Assembly (NCBI RefSeq): GCF_011090185.1
Contig: NZ_JAAFGS010000001.1
Location: 310,001-374,000, forward strand
Direction of reading: 5' to 3'
DNA from: Saccharibacillus alkalitolerans
Lineage (GTDB): Bacteria; Bacillota; Bacilli; Paenibacillales; Paenibacillaceae
Length of the DNA stretch: 64,000 bases
Shown here piece by piece: positions 43,679-51,261 of the stretch (the first letter of the stretch is position 1; each line of letters begins with the position of its first letter). Both the position numbers and the translations under genes were made by a program. Below the pieces are notes generated by a model, which saw only the letters and a program-made list of their open reading frames with translations, was not told the origin of the DNA and searched no databases.

Positions 43679-43692
43679 TGAAAGCGCTTAAT
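43679..43692. promoter_or_regulatory. Near-consensus cre (CcpA-binding) site
   Basis: TGAAAGCGCTTAAT matches the cre consensus TGWAARCGYTWNCW at 13 of 14 positions. It lies 30 bp upstream of the -35 of the pfpI promoter and ~200 bp upstream of the gene at 43893. The 43542-43892 gap otherwise holds only that promoter. Confidence 0.55.
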
Positions 43693-43892
43693 TAATTTGG
43701 AAAACAAGCAGGAATTTGCGCAAGCCGCAGCGAATCCCTTGCATGAGGACCTTATTCCGGCATTTTGCTTGTGTCGGGATGATTCCGGCTTCCGCTCTTG
43801 CCGATCCGGCCGGCGGAATGCCGCATGCTTAAGCCTGCTGTTAAGAGATTCGTCCGAACGCGGTAAACATCGATGTTGGAGGGGATTATGGA

Positions 43893-44348
43893 ATGCAGGA
43901 GCATTGCAAATGCGGACAACGGTACGATCTGGATTTTCGGCTCGTCGATTACAAAAAACATGTCAGCATTGACAACGTGCCGGTTCTGATCTGCCCGAAA
44001 TGCGAGCATGAAGAGGTACTTCCCTGGATTAAGGGAGATCTGGGTTCGCTGCTGCGAAGCCTGCCGCTTGACGAAGAGCCGTACGGGCTGGATTACACGG
44101 AATTCAACGAGCTGGCGCTTATCATGTACACGATCTTTACCTGCAGCGAAGCGGATACGAAAGACGCTTTAAAAGCGGAAATCCAGGCAAGCTGCATCTC
44201 CCGGATTAATGCGCTGCTCGATTTGTACCGCTGTGCCGGCGACGCGGGCGATCGCTCTTGGATGGCCGAGATCGAACTGCGCCTGGCGCAGTTCACCGAA
44301 AAAGTCGCGGTCGACGACGGCAGGGAAGCCCGCTTTTCGCCGGCATGA
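43893..44348 (+). CDS. Protein with N-terminal zinc-ribbon-like motif
   Basis: A 151-residue protein. The N-terminal 50 residues carry HCKCGQRYDL and PVLICPKCEHEE, two Cys pairs in a YgiT/MqsA-like zinc-finger arrangement. The rest is helical with an acidic stretch and a Leu/Arg helix. It could be an antitoxin-type regulator, but no toxin gene is adjacent. ATG at 43893 follows GGAGGGG with an 8-11 nt gap. Confidence 0.75.
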   Translation: MQEHCKCGQRYDLDFRLVDYKKHVSIDNVPVLICPKCEHEEVLPWIKGDLGSLLRSLPLDEEPYGLDYTEFNELALIMYTIFTCSEADTKDALKAEIQASCISRINALLDLYRCAGDAGDRSWMAEIELRLAQFTEKVAVDDGREARFSPA

Positions 44349-44372
44349 CAAAAAGTCGCATGTCAGGCGTCT

Positions 44373-44401
44373 TTGACTTCGTTTTGCCGGGTTGTTAAAC
44401 T
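44373..44401 (+). promoter_or_regulatory. Promoter of ytxJ
   Basis: TTGACT (44373-44378), 17-bp spacer, TAAACT (44396-44401). Confidence 0.65.
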
Positions 44402-44462
44402 TAAATCGAACACTTGTGTGGACAACATCGAGATTCGCCGCAAAATGGAAGGAGACTTAACC

Positions 44463-44804
44463 ATGCCTACTTTTACTCAAATTACGACCAGCGAACAGCT
44501 GGAAGCCGCCATTCAACAATCGCTGGAGAAGCCCGTACTGCTGTTCAAGCACAGCACCCGCTGCCCGATCAGCGCGGGAGCCTATGCGGAAGCGCAGCGC
44601 TATTTGGCAGGCTCGCCGAACTCCGACGCTTCGTATGTTCTGATTCACGTCGTGGAAGACCGTCCGGTGTCGCTGGAAGCGGCGGACCGTCTGGGCGTGG
44701 AGCATGCTTCGCCGCAGGCCATTTTGTTGAAAGAAGGCCGCGCGGTCTGGAATACGTCGCACTCCCGGATCACTTCGTCGGCTTTGAAGGAGGCGCTGTC
44801 CTAG
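44463..44804 (+). CDS. ytxJ: Bacillithiol-system monothiol bacilliredoxin-like YtxJ (BrxC)
   Basis: A 113-residue thioredoxin-fold protein with the YtxJ signature HSTRCPISAGAYAEA (single active Cys). Homologues (BrxC) act with bacillithiol in protein de-bacillithiolation. ATG at 44463 follows AAGGAG. Divergent neighbours are unrelated. Its stop codon sits in the terminator. In this group ytxJ is commonly next to ccpA, as here. Confidence 0.93.
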   Translation: MPTFTQITTSEQLEAAIQQSLEKPVLLFKHSTRCPISAGAYAEAQRYLAGSPNSDASYVLIHVVEDRPVSLEAADRLGVEHASPQAILLKEGRAVWNTSHSRITSSALKEALS

Positions 44805-44820
44805 GACAGCCGCCTTTTTT
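44790..44820 (+). terminator. Terminator of ytxJ overlapping its stop codon
   Basis: GGCG/CGCC and CTGTCC/GGACAG stem with TA loop, TAG within the apex, then six T. Confidence 0.85.
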
Positions 44821-44842
44821 GGAAAAAAGTGAAGCGTTAACA

Positions 44843-44871
44843 TTGCGCACCAAGCAAATTTATCGTATCAT
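44843..44871 (+). promoter_or_regulatory. Promoter of ccpA
   Basis: TTGCGC (44843-44848), 17-bp spacer, TATCAT (44866-44871). Upstream, GAAGCGTTAACA overlaps the -35 and resembles half of a cre plus an arm shifted by one base, so autoregulation is possible but not shown. Confidence 0.6.
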
Positions 44872-44944
44872 GGTACTAATGAAAGCTTGAATGTAATTCA
44901 TTGAAACCTGATTGAAAAATTTACTGGCAATGGAGAGAAAAGAT

Positions 44945-45955
44945 GTGACGGTAACTATTTATGATGTGGCGCGTGAAGCGGGAGTCTCGATGGCCACCGT
45001 TTCGCGAGTCGTAAACAACAACCCCAACGTAAAGCCGCAAACCCGCAAAAAGGTCTATGAGGCGATTGAGCGTCTTGGCTACCGTCCGAATGCGGTTGCG
45101 CGCGGTTTGGCCAGCAAAAAGACGACGACGGTCGGCGTGGTTATCCCTGACATTTCGAATTCGATTTTCGCGGAAATCGCACGCGGCATCGAAGATATCG
45201 CCAATATGTATCATTACAATATCATTCTGTGCAACGCCGACAAAAAGAAAGAAAAAGAAATTCGTGTCATCAACACGCTGCTCGAGAAACAAGTGGACGG
45301 GCTGCTGTTTATGGGCGGCACGATTACCGAAGATCATGTCCAGGCGTTCCAGACGGCTTCCGTGCCGATCGTTCTTTGCGCGACCAAAGATGAAAACGGT
45401 ACGATTCCGTCCGTCGACATCGATCACGAAGCGGCGGCTTTCGACGCCGTCAGCACGCTGATTCGCCACGGTCACCGCGAAATCGCGATGATCAGCGGCA
45501 CGCTGCAGGATCCGGCAAACGGTTACTCGCGCTTCCAGGGTTATAAGCGCGCGCTGGAAACGGCAGGCATCGAATACCAGGAAGACCTGGTGCGCATCGG
45601 CAATTACCGCTATGAATCCGGCGTGGAAGCGATGAAATATTTCCTCGGTCTCAAGCGCAAGCCGACCGCGATCTTCGCGGCTACGGACGAGATGGCGATC
45701 GGAGCCATTCACAGCGTGCAGGACGAAGGCTATAAAGTACCGGACGATTTCTCGATCATCAGCGTGGACAACATTCGGATGGCTTCCATGGTACGTCCGC
45801 AGCTGACTACCGTCGCTCAGCCGATGTACGATATCGGTGCCGTAGCCATGCGTCTGCTGACGAAGCTGATGAAAAAGGAAAACGTGGAAAACGCGCAGGT
45901 CATTCTGCCGCACGAAACGATCCTTCGCCTTTCCGTCGCCCGGTTGAACGATTAG
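44945..45955 (+). CDS. ccpA: Catabolite control protein A
   Basis: LacI-family master regulator of carbon catabolite repression, binding cre sites with HPr(Ser-P) or Crh. The 336-residue protein follows Bacillus Ccp[25 protein letters not shown], hinge [30 protein letters not shown] and the C-terminal [21 protein letters not shown] at 44945 has GGAGAG 7 nt upstream. The mtnN gene starts 2 bp after its stop, a probable coupled pair. Confidence 0.96.
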   Translation: MTVTIYDVAREAGVSMATVSRVVNNNPNVKPQTRKKVYEAIERLGYRPNAVARGLASKKTTTVGVVIPDISNSIFAEIARGIEDIANMYHYNIILCNADKKKEKEIRVINTLLEKQVDGLLFMGGTITEDHVQAFQTASVPIVLCATKDENGTIPSVDIDHEAAAFDAVSTLIRHGHREIAMISGTLQDPANGYSRFQGYKRALETAGIEYQEDLVRIGNYRYESGVEAMKYFLGLKRKPTAIFAATDEMAIGAIHSVQDEGYKVPDDFSIISVDNIRMASMVRPQLTTVAQPMYDIGAVAMRLLTKLMKKENVENAQVILPHETILRLSVARLND

Positions 45956-45957
45956 TC

Positions 45958-46674
45958 GTGACGAAGACGATGAGAGACCCTATTGCGTTGATGGGCGCGA
46001 TGGATGAAGAAATCAAGCTTCTGCTTGAAGAGATGGAGGATGCCCGCAGCCGGAAGGCGGCGGGCATTACTTATACGCAGGGACGCTTTCGCGGACATGA
46101 AGTCGTCGTTTGCCGCTGCGGAGTGGGCAAAGTCAACGCCGCGGCAGCGGTACAGGTACTGGTCAGCGAATTCCGCGCGCATGCGCTGATCTTTACCGGA
46201 GTTGCCGGCGCGCTTCATCCCGAGCTGGAAATCGGCGATATTGTCGTTTCTTCCGAGAGCATGCAGCACGACATGGACGCATCGCCGCTTGGCTTCGCGC
46301 CGGGCGTTATTCCTTTTCAGGAAGAATGGCTGTTTCCGGCGGATCGGAAGCTGGTTGCGCTGGCCGAAGCCGCATGCGAAAAAGAACGGGTGCGGTTTCG
46401 GGTCGGACGGATCCTGTCGGGGGACCGATTTGTGGCGGACCGAAACGAAGTGCAGCGGCTGCGCGGCGAATTCGACGGATTATGCACGGAGATGGAAGGA
46501 GCGGCGGTCGCTCAAGTTTGCCGTCTGAACGGGCTTCCGCATGTCGTGATCCGTTCCATGTCGGACAAGGCGAACGGAGAAGCACCGGCCAGCTTTGCGG
46601 ATTTCACGGCGGCGGCCTCGGCGCGCTCTTTTGCGATTGTCGCCGGGATGCTTGCAAGCTGGAAAGAAAGCTGA
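45958..46674 (+). CDS. mtnN: 5'-methylthioadenosine/S-adenosylhomocysteine nucleosidase
   Basis: Hydrolyses methylthioadenosine and S-adenosylhomocysteine, releasing adenine. The 238-residue protein has CGVGKVNAAAA, FTGVAGAL, ISGDRF-like LSGDRFVADR, the catalytic MEGAAVAQV (Glu) and RSMSDKAN with the catalytic Asp. The GTG at 45958 sits 2 bp after the ccpA stop and has no clear RBS; ATG at 45970 is the alternative. Likely translated by coupling to ccpA. Confidence 0.94.
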   Translation: MTKTMRDPIALMGAMDEEIKLLLEEMEDARSRKAAGITYTQGRFRGHEVVVCRCGVGKVNAAAAVQVLVSEFRAHALIFTGVAGALHPELEIGDIVVSSESMQHDMDASPLGFAPGVIPFQEEWLFPADRKLVALAEAACEKERVRFRVGRILSGDRFVADRNEVQRLRGEFDGLCTEMEGAAVAQVCRLNGLPHVVIRSMSDKANGEAPASFADFTAAASARSFAIVAGMLASWKES

Positions 46675-46720
46675 GGAATAGGGTGTCGAAGAAAACAGGG
46701 TTCAAGCGAATTGAGCTGCG

Positions 46721-46766
46721 AAAAAGCCCGGAGCCGCCGAAATATCGGTGACTCTGGGCTTTTTTC
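46721..46766. terminator. Bidirectional terminator
   Basis: AAAAAGCCC...GGGCTTTTTT outer stem with inner GAG/CTC and CCGA/TCGG pairing, between convergent mtnN and PBP1A. Confidence 0.85.
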
Positions 46767-46781
46767 GTTTCTGTCTTCGGT

Positions 46782-49700
46782 TTACGGGCTTGCGGTATAC
46801 AGAGCTGCCGACTGCGGCGATTCGCCGGCTTCGTTGGACGCCGATACTTTGAACCAGGCCGTGAACGGAGCCTGGGCCGTATAGGCAAACGAAGCGGACG
46901 AAGTGCTGCCGATAGCGGTATAAGGACCGTCGGCCGTCGCGCTGTAATAAATCGTGTAAGAAGTGGCGCCTTCCGAAGCCGCCCAGCTGAGCTGGGCGCC
47001 GCCGGCCGAGGCGCTGGCTTGCAGCTGCCCTGGAGCTGCCGGCGGAGTAACCGCGGCAGTAGGCTTTTCTTCTTCGACCGGAGGCTTCGGCTTATCGGCT
47101 TCTTCGGTCGTGCCGCCTCCGATCTCGCCGATCGGCTGGCCTTGTTCTTCCTGATCCTGCTGCGGCTCCTCGGCTTCCGTAGGATCAGGTTTTTCGATGG
47201 ATTCGTTCGGTACGACGATTCCTTCGACCGTTTGGCCTTCTTCCGCAGGCTTGGTTTCGGTTTTGGTTTCTGCAGAAGGGCGAGACGGGCTCGCCATGCC
47301 GACAATCCGGCTCGGTGCCGATTCCTTGCCCGCCACGTCGACGGCCGTCACGTAATGCGTCGCGGAGTTCGGCGACAGTCCGAACTGCAGGAACTCGCCG
47401 GTCCGAACCGTGCCCGCATATTGATAAGAACTTCCGCCGTCCCACGAAGTGTACAGGCGATAGCCGACTACGTCATTTTCCGGATTGGCCGTAAAGGCGA
47501 TGGCCGTTCCCGAGTTGTTCATCCAGACGTTTACCGGAGCGGAAGGCGCATAACCGTCGTCCGTGCGCGGATCGACTTCCTTCGGCATGTCCACGCCCGC
47601 GTCCGCCGGGATATAGTAACTGAGCGGCTGCGCATTGCGCATCTTCGACAGGGCATTCTTCAATTCGATAATCAGTTGGTTGATCGGTTTTTCCCGATTG
47701 ACGGTTACTTTTTCCAGCAGCATATCGTCCGGCGTCTCGGGATGCGGTACATAATTGACTCCGTTATACACGATATATTTCGCCTGGACAAGACCGTCGT
47801 CGTAGTCGGTCGGGACATATTTTTCGTTGAAAATGTCCGTCACGAGTTTGCCCGACTGAACCGTAAGTTCGGTCGGAAGCTTGCCGCTGAAGCCCGATAC
47901 GGTCTTCGTGACGATGCCTTCCGGCTCCGCGAACGTTTTGGTCGGGAACAGCTCCGGCTTCAGCGCCGTCAGTTCGTTCATGATCGTGGCCCACAGCATC
48001 CGGGCACGTCCTTTGTCGTCGTTCATCGTATTGATCGGCTGGTTGTAGCCCGCCCACACGCCGAGCGTCAGATCGGGCGTATATCCCATAAACCAGACGT
48101 CCGCGTAATCCTGGGTCGAACCCGTCTTGCCGGCCACGGCAATCTGGCCGTACTGCTTGAACATCTGCGGGATGCTGCTGCCCCGGGTGCTGCCGGTACC
48201 GTCGCTGACGACGGTCTTCAGCATATCGGTCATCAAATAAGCCGTTTGCGCGGAAAAGACCCGGTTTGGCTTGAGCTGATGCTTGTAGACGATGTTGCCT
48301 TTGGAGTCGACGATCTTGTCGATCATGTACGTCTCGTTGAACTCGCCGCCGTTGCCGATCGCCGCATAAGCGCCGGTGAGTTCCTTGACGGTCACCCCTT
48401 GTTCCATCCCGCCGAGAACGCCGGTCTGTGCTTTGTAATCCGAGTCGGTGATTGTCGTAATGCCCAGATTTTTGGCGAAAGCCCAGGCTTTATCGATGCC
48501 GACTTTTTCGTTGAACAATTTGAGCGCGGGAATGTTGAGCGACTTATTGAGCGCGTAACGCGCCGTCACGAGTCCTTGATAATGATTGTTGGCATTTTTC
48601 GGAATATGGTAAGTCGATCCCGTCTGCAAAATGATCGGCGCGTCGTCGATGACGCCGGCCGGCTGGATCAGGCCGCTGTCGAGCGCCGGCAGGTAGGCCG
48701 CGATCGGCTTCATCGTGGAACCCGGCTGGCGCTTCATTTGCGTGGAAAGGTTCATTTCCAGCGTGCTGAAGCTGCGCCCTTCGATCATGCCGACGACCGC
48801 GCCCGTTTTCTGGTCGATCAGGCTGGCGGCAAGCTGCTGCGGCAGCCCATTGGGATCGGCGGCTCCGAAGTTGTCGGGGTTTTCCGCGATGCTGCGCATC
48901 GTTTTATAAATATCTTTGTCGATGGTCGTATAGACGCGGTATCCGCCGGTGAGCAGTACCTGGTTGGCGGTCTCGTAGGAGGAAGTTTCCTCGCCGGATG
49001 CCGAAGCGTCTCCGGAGCTCTGCAGCGTCATAATGATTTTGGTGGCTTCGCGCTCCACTTCCGCCATCAAATACGGATAAGTGGCGTATGCTTTCGGCGT
49101 TTGGCCCGCAAGCGAGTTCTGCAGGTCGAAATCAAGCGCTTCGTCGTATTCGCTTTGCGTGATTTTTCCGTCTTCCAGCATATTCGAAAGCACGCGATGC
49201 TGCCGGCTGACGGCATTCCGGAATCCCTTTTCGTTAAAATTGCCGGTGCTGTCGAATGCGGAATACGACGTCGGAAGCTGAGGGAGCCCCGCCAGGTAGG
49301 CGGACTGGGCCAAGTTCAGCTGCGAAGGGTCGCTGAGTCCGAAGATTCCTTTGGCCGCGGCTTTTATGCCGAACAGGTTGTAACCGGCCGAACCTTTCCC
49401 GAACGGCATTTTGTTCAAATAAGCCGTTACGATTTCTTCTTTGGAAAGGAACCGCTCCATCCGCAGAGACAGCAGGATTTCCTTGATTTTTCGGTCGTTC
49501 GTTTTGTCGAGACTCAAAAACATCCGGCGCGCGAGCTGCTGCGTCAGCGTACTGCCGCCGGTTTGCACGGGGTCGTTGAGCAGCTTTTGCTTGACTGCGC
49601 GAAGCGTGCCCTTTGTATCGATGCCCGGATGTTCGTAAAAGCTTTTGTCTTCGATCGAAACCAGCGCGTCGATGACGGTCTTCGGAATTTGGTCGTAACC

Positions 49701-49991
49701 GACGGGTCTTCGGTCTTCATCGGTCCGAAGTTGGCCGATCGGGGAATTGTCCCGGAAAAAAGCAAAGCCCGTGATCGCGTTCTCGTCGATGGCCTGCTCA
49801 ATCGCCGCTCTCGAGCGGACAGGCTCATCTTTGAGAGTGGAGGTCATGTACCCCGCTGCCGCGCCTCCTCCGAAAAGAACGACCGCAAAGCCAAGAATGA
49901 CGATCCATTTGAAAAAAGTCAGCGTTTTGCGGAAAAACGATCTTTTCTTGACGGAAGGGTTCGTTTCGGGCGTTTTGTTCTCATCTGCCAT
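46782..49991 (-). CDS. Class A penicillin-binding protein (PBP1A) with fibronectin-type tail
   Basis: Bifunctional peptidoglycan synthase, 1069 residues. One N-terminal membrane anchor (KWIVILGFAVVLFGGGAAAG, ~29-48). The GT51 glycosyltransferase has EDKSFYEHPGID (~115) and TGGSTLTQQLARR. The transpeptidase has the SxxK motif PGSTMKP (~424), SxN-region YALNKSLNIPALK and KTGS (~621). After it lie two fibronectin-III-like segments (~790-870 and ~1000-1069) joined by an acidic, proline-rich linker (~885-985). ATG at 49991 follows AAGGAGG. Monocistronic; extended -10 TGCTATAAT at 50024-50032. Confidence 0.96.
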   Translation of the reverse strand: MADENKTPETNPSVKKRSFFRKTLTFFKWIVILGFAVVLFGGGAAAGYMTSTLKDEPVRSRAAIEQAIDENAITGFAFFRDNSPIGQLRTDEDRRPVGYDQIPKTVIDALVSIEDKSFYEHPGIDTKGTLRAVKQKLLNDPVQTGGSTLTQQLARRMFLSLDKTNDRKIKEILLSLRMERFLSKEEIVTAYLNKMPFGKGSAGYNLFGIKAAAKGIFGLSDPSQLNLAQSAYLAGLPQLPTSYSAFDSTGNFNEKGFRNAVSRQHRVLSNMLEDGKITQSEYDEALDFDLQNSLAGQTPKAYATYPYLMAEVEREATKIIMTLQSSGDASASGEETSSYETANQVLLTGGYRVYTTIDKDIYKTMRSIAENPDNFGAADPNGLPQQLAASLIDQKTGAVVGMIEGRSFSTLEMNLSTQMKRQPGSTMKPIAAYLPALDSGLIQPAGVIDDAPIILQTGSTYHIPKNANNHYQGLVTARYALNKSLNIPALKLFNEKVGIDKAWAFAKNLGITTITDSDYKAQTGVLGGMEQGVTVKELTGAYAAIGNGGEFNETYMIDKIVDSKGNIVYKHQLKPNRVFSAQTAYLMTDMLKTVVSDGTGSTRGSSIPQMFKQYGQIAVAGKTGSTQDYADVWFMGYTPDLTLGVWAGYNQPINTMNDDKGRARMLWATIMNELTALKPELFPTKTFAEPEGIVTKTVSGFSGKLPTELTVQSGKLVTDIFNEKYVPTDYDDGLVQAKYIVYNGVNYVPHPETPDDMLLEKVTVNREKPINQLIIELKNALSKMRNAQPLSYYIPADAGVDMPKEVDPRTDDGYAPSAPVNVWMNNSGTAIAFTANPENDVVGYRLYTSWDGGSSYQYAGTVRTGEFLQFGLSPNSATHYVTAVDVAGKESAPSRIVGMASPSRPSAETKTETKPAEEGQTVEGIVVPNESIEKPDPTEAEEPQQDQEEQGQPIGEIGGGTTEEADKPKPPVEEEKPTAAVTPPAAPGQLQASASAGGAQLSWAASEGATSYTIYYSATADGPYTAIGSTSSASFAYTAQAPFTAWFKVSASNEAGESPQSAALYTASP

Positions 49992-50131
49992 TAGCGTATC
50001 TTCCTCCTTATTGAACAGGGCTTATTATAGCATAAAAACAAGAAAAACAGCATAAGAAATGGGGAGGAGGGCTTGAGGGGGAGAAGAAGGCGAAGACCGG
50101 GACAACGGCGTCCATGCAAAAGAAACGGCAT

Positions 50132-50166
50132 AAAAAATACCCGCAAGCTCTGCAGCTTGCGGGTAT
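50132..50166 (-). terminator. Terminator of rpsD
   Basis: ATACCCGCAAGCT/AGCTTGCGGGTAT 13-bp stem with T-run on the minus strand. Confidence 0.9.
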
Positions 50167-50181
50167 TCGTCGTGTTTCCGA

Positions 50182-50781
50182 TTAACGGTTGTAGAATTCG
50201 ACGATTTGTTTTTCGTCGATTTCTTGCGACAGTTCGGCACGCTCAGGCAAACGGATGTATTTGCCTTCCAGAGCCGCGTCGTTGTACTCGATGTAGCCCG
50301 GTACGTGAGCGCGGTTTTCCAGAGCTTCCTTGATCGAGGACAGACCGCGGCTTCTTTCGCGAAGACCGATCACGTCGCCGATGCTTACCGCGTAGGAAGC
50401 GATGTCGACCTTTTTGCCGTTAACCGTTACGTGGCCGTGAGCAACCAGCTGACGCGCGCCTGCGCGGGAGTTGGCGAAGCCCATACGGTACACGAGGTTG
50501 TCCAGACGGCTTTCCAGCAGGAACATGAAGTTCTCGCCGGCGATGCCTTGCATTTTTTGTGCTTTAGCAAACAGGGTACGGAATTGCTTTTCGCCCAGAC
50601 CGTACATGTGGCGCAGCTTTTGCTTTTCTTGGAGCTGCATGCCGTAGTTGCTTTGTTTTCTGCGTTGGTTAGCGCCATGCTGACCCGGAGGGAAGTTGCG
50701 CTTGAGATCTTTGCCGTTACCGCTCAGGGAAATACCGAGGCGGCGGCTGAGTTTGAATTTAGGGCCTGTGTAACGTGCCAT
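50182..50781 (-). CDS. rpsD: 30S ribosomal protein S4
   Basis: Primary 16S rRNA-binding assembly protein, and in Bacillus the autogenous repressor of its own mRNA. The 199-residue protein has the S4 start [15 protein letters not shown], the GISLSG, FPPGQHG motif and the S4 RNA-binding domain ([33 protein letters not shown]). It is the zinc-free (C-minus) form, as the N-terminal Cys ligands are missing. ATG at 50781 follows AAAGGAG. Single gene with a long structured leader. Confidence 0.98.
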   Translation of the reverse strand: MARYTGPKFKLSRRLGISLSGNGKDLKRNFPPGQHGANQRRKQSNYGMQLQEKQKLRHMYGLGEKQFRTLFAKAQKMQGIAGENFMFLLESRLDNLVYRMGFANSRAGARQLVAHGHVTVNGKKVDIASYAVSIGDVIGLRERSRGLSSIKEALENRAHVPGYIEYNDAALEGKYIRLPERAELSQEIDEKQIVEFYNR

Positions 50782-50999
50782 ATTGGAAAAACTCCTTTGT
50801 CATGTGTAATGGCCGGGGAACCGTGTGCGCCGTGTTTTGTTTCGCGTACGCAGGCCGGAAACGTCATCCTTTATATAAGGAAGCAACGAATCAGCGTACT
50901 CATATCGGGAAAGTTCAGCCGCTGTCCCGATAGCAACAAAACGCGTGAGGGTGACGCACCGTTACACCCGGATACGTAGGTATCCGGCGTTCATACATC
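50782..50999 (-). promoter_or_regulatory. S4-type leader (autoregulatory 5' UTR) of rpsD
   Basis: The transcript leader is ~220 nt with several pairings, for example GCCGGATACC/GGTATCCGGC-like arms around 50960-50985 and CTATCGGGACAGC/TTTCCCGATA around 50905-50935. In Bacillus subtilis the S4 leader binds S4 to repress translation. Identification rests on position, length and pairing potential rather than a covariance search. Confidence 0.55.
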
Positions 51000-51004
51000 G
51001 TTAA

Positions 51005-51033
51005 ATTTTATAGGATATTACCGTCTGCGTCAA
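51005..51033 (-). promoter_or_regulatory. Promoter of rpsD
   Basis: Minus-strand TTGACG (51028-51033), 17-bp spacer, TAAAAT (51005-51010). Confidence 0.7.
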
Positions 51034-51112
51034 GCGGTAGAACGAAAAAGAATCTATTGAACAAAATAAAAAGATCGTCTTGAGCCGAAAGGCCCATTAG
51101 CAAGGAGAAACA

Positions 51113-51184
51113 GTGAAAAATAGGATGCAAAAATGGTGCGAAAAGAGTAATATAGAAAGAAGGTATAGCGGATTACACACATAA
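51113..51184 (+). CDS. Possible 23-codon leader peptide before the DgcP-like gene
   Basis: GTG at 51113 has AAGGAG 6 nt upstream and opens a 23-residue basic frame (KNRMQKWCEKSNIERRYS...) that ends at TAA 51182-51184, immediately before a large hairpin. The layout resembles a leader peptide with an attenuator. No promoter is clearly visible and no homologue is known, so it may be chance. Confidence 0.3.
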   Translation: MKNRMQKWCEKSNIERRYSGLHT

Positions 51185-51227
51185 GCCCGGCTTTTGCGCA
51201 GCTGCTGCGCAAAAAACCGGGCTTTAC
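51185..51227 (+). terminator. Large hairpin before the DgcP-like gene
   Basis: AGCCCGG/CCGGGCT outer stem and TTTGCGCAGC/GCTGCGCAAA inner stem. The T-tract after it is short (three T), so it may be a weak terminator or attenuator. The gap 50782-51112 upstream holds the rpsD leader and promoter on the other strand. Confidence 0.5.
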
Positions 51228-51261
51228 GATACGGCATTGTTTTCGGCAAAGGAGAGAAGTT

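Noticed and set aside
47019-49994. A 991-codon plus-strand frame over the PBP1A gene
   Set aside because: Mirror of a well-supported penicillin-binding protein; the translation is Arg/His-rich and has no domain.
51040-51260. c-di-GMP (GEMM) riboswitch ahead of the cyclase gene
   Set aside because: The GEMM core sequences and tetraloop-receptor layout are not present; only a leader frame and hairpin are seen.
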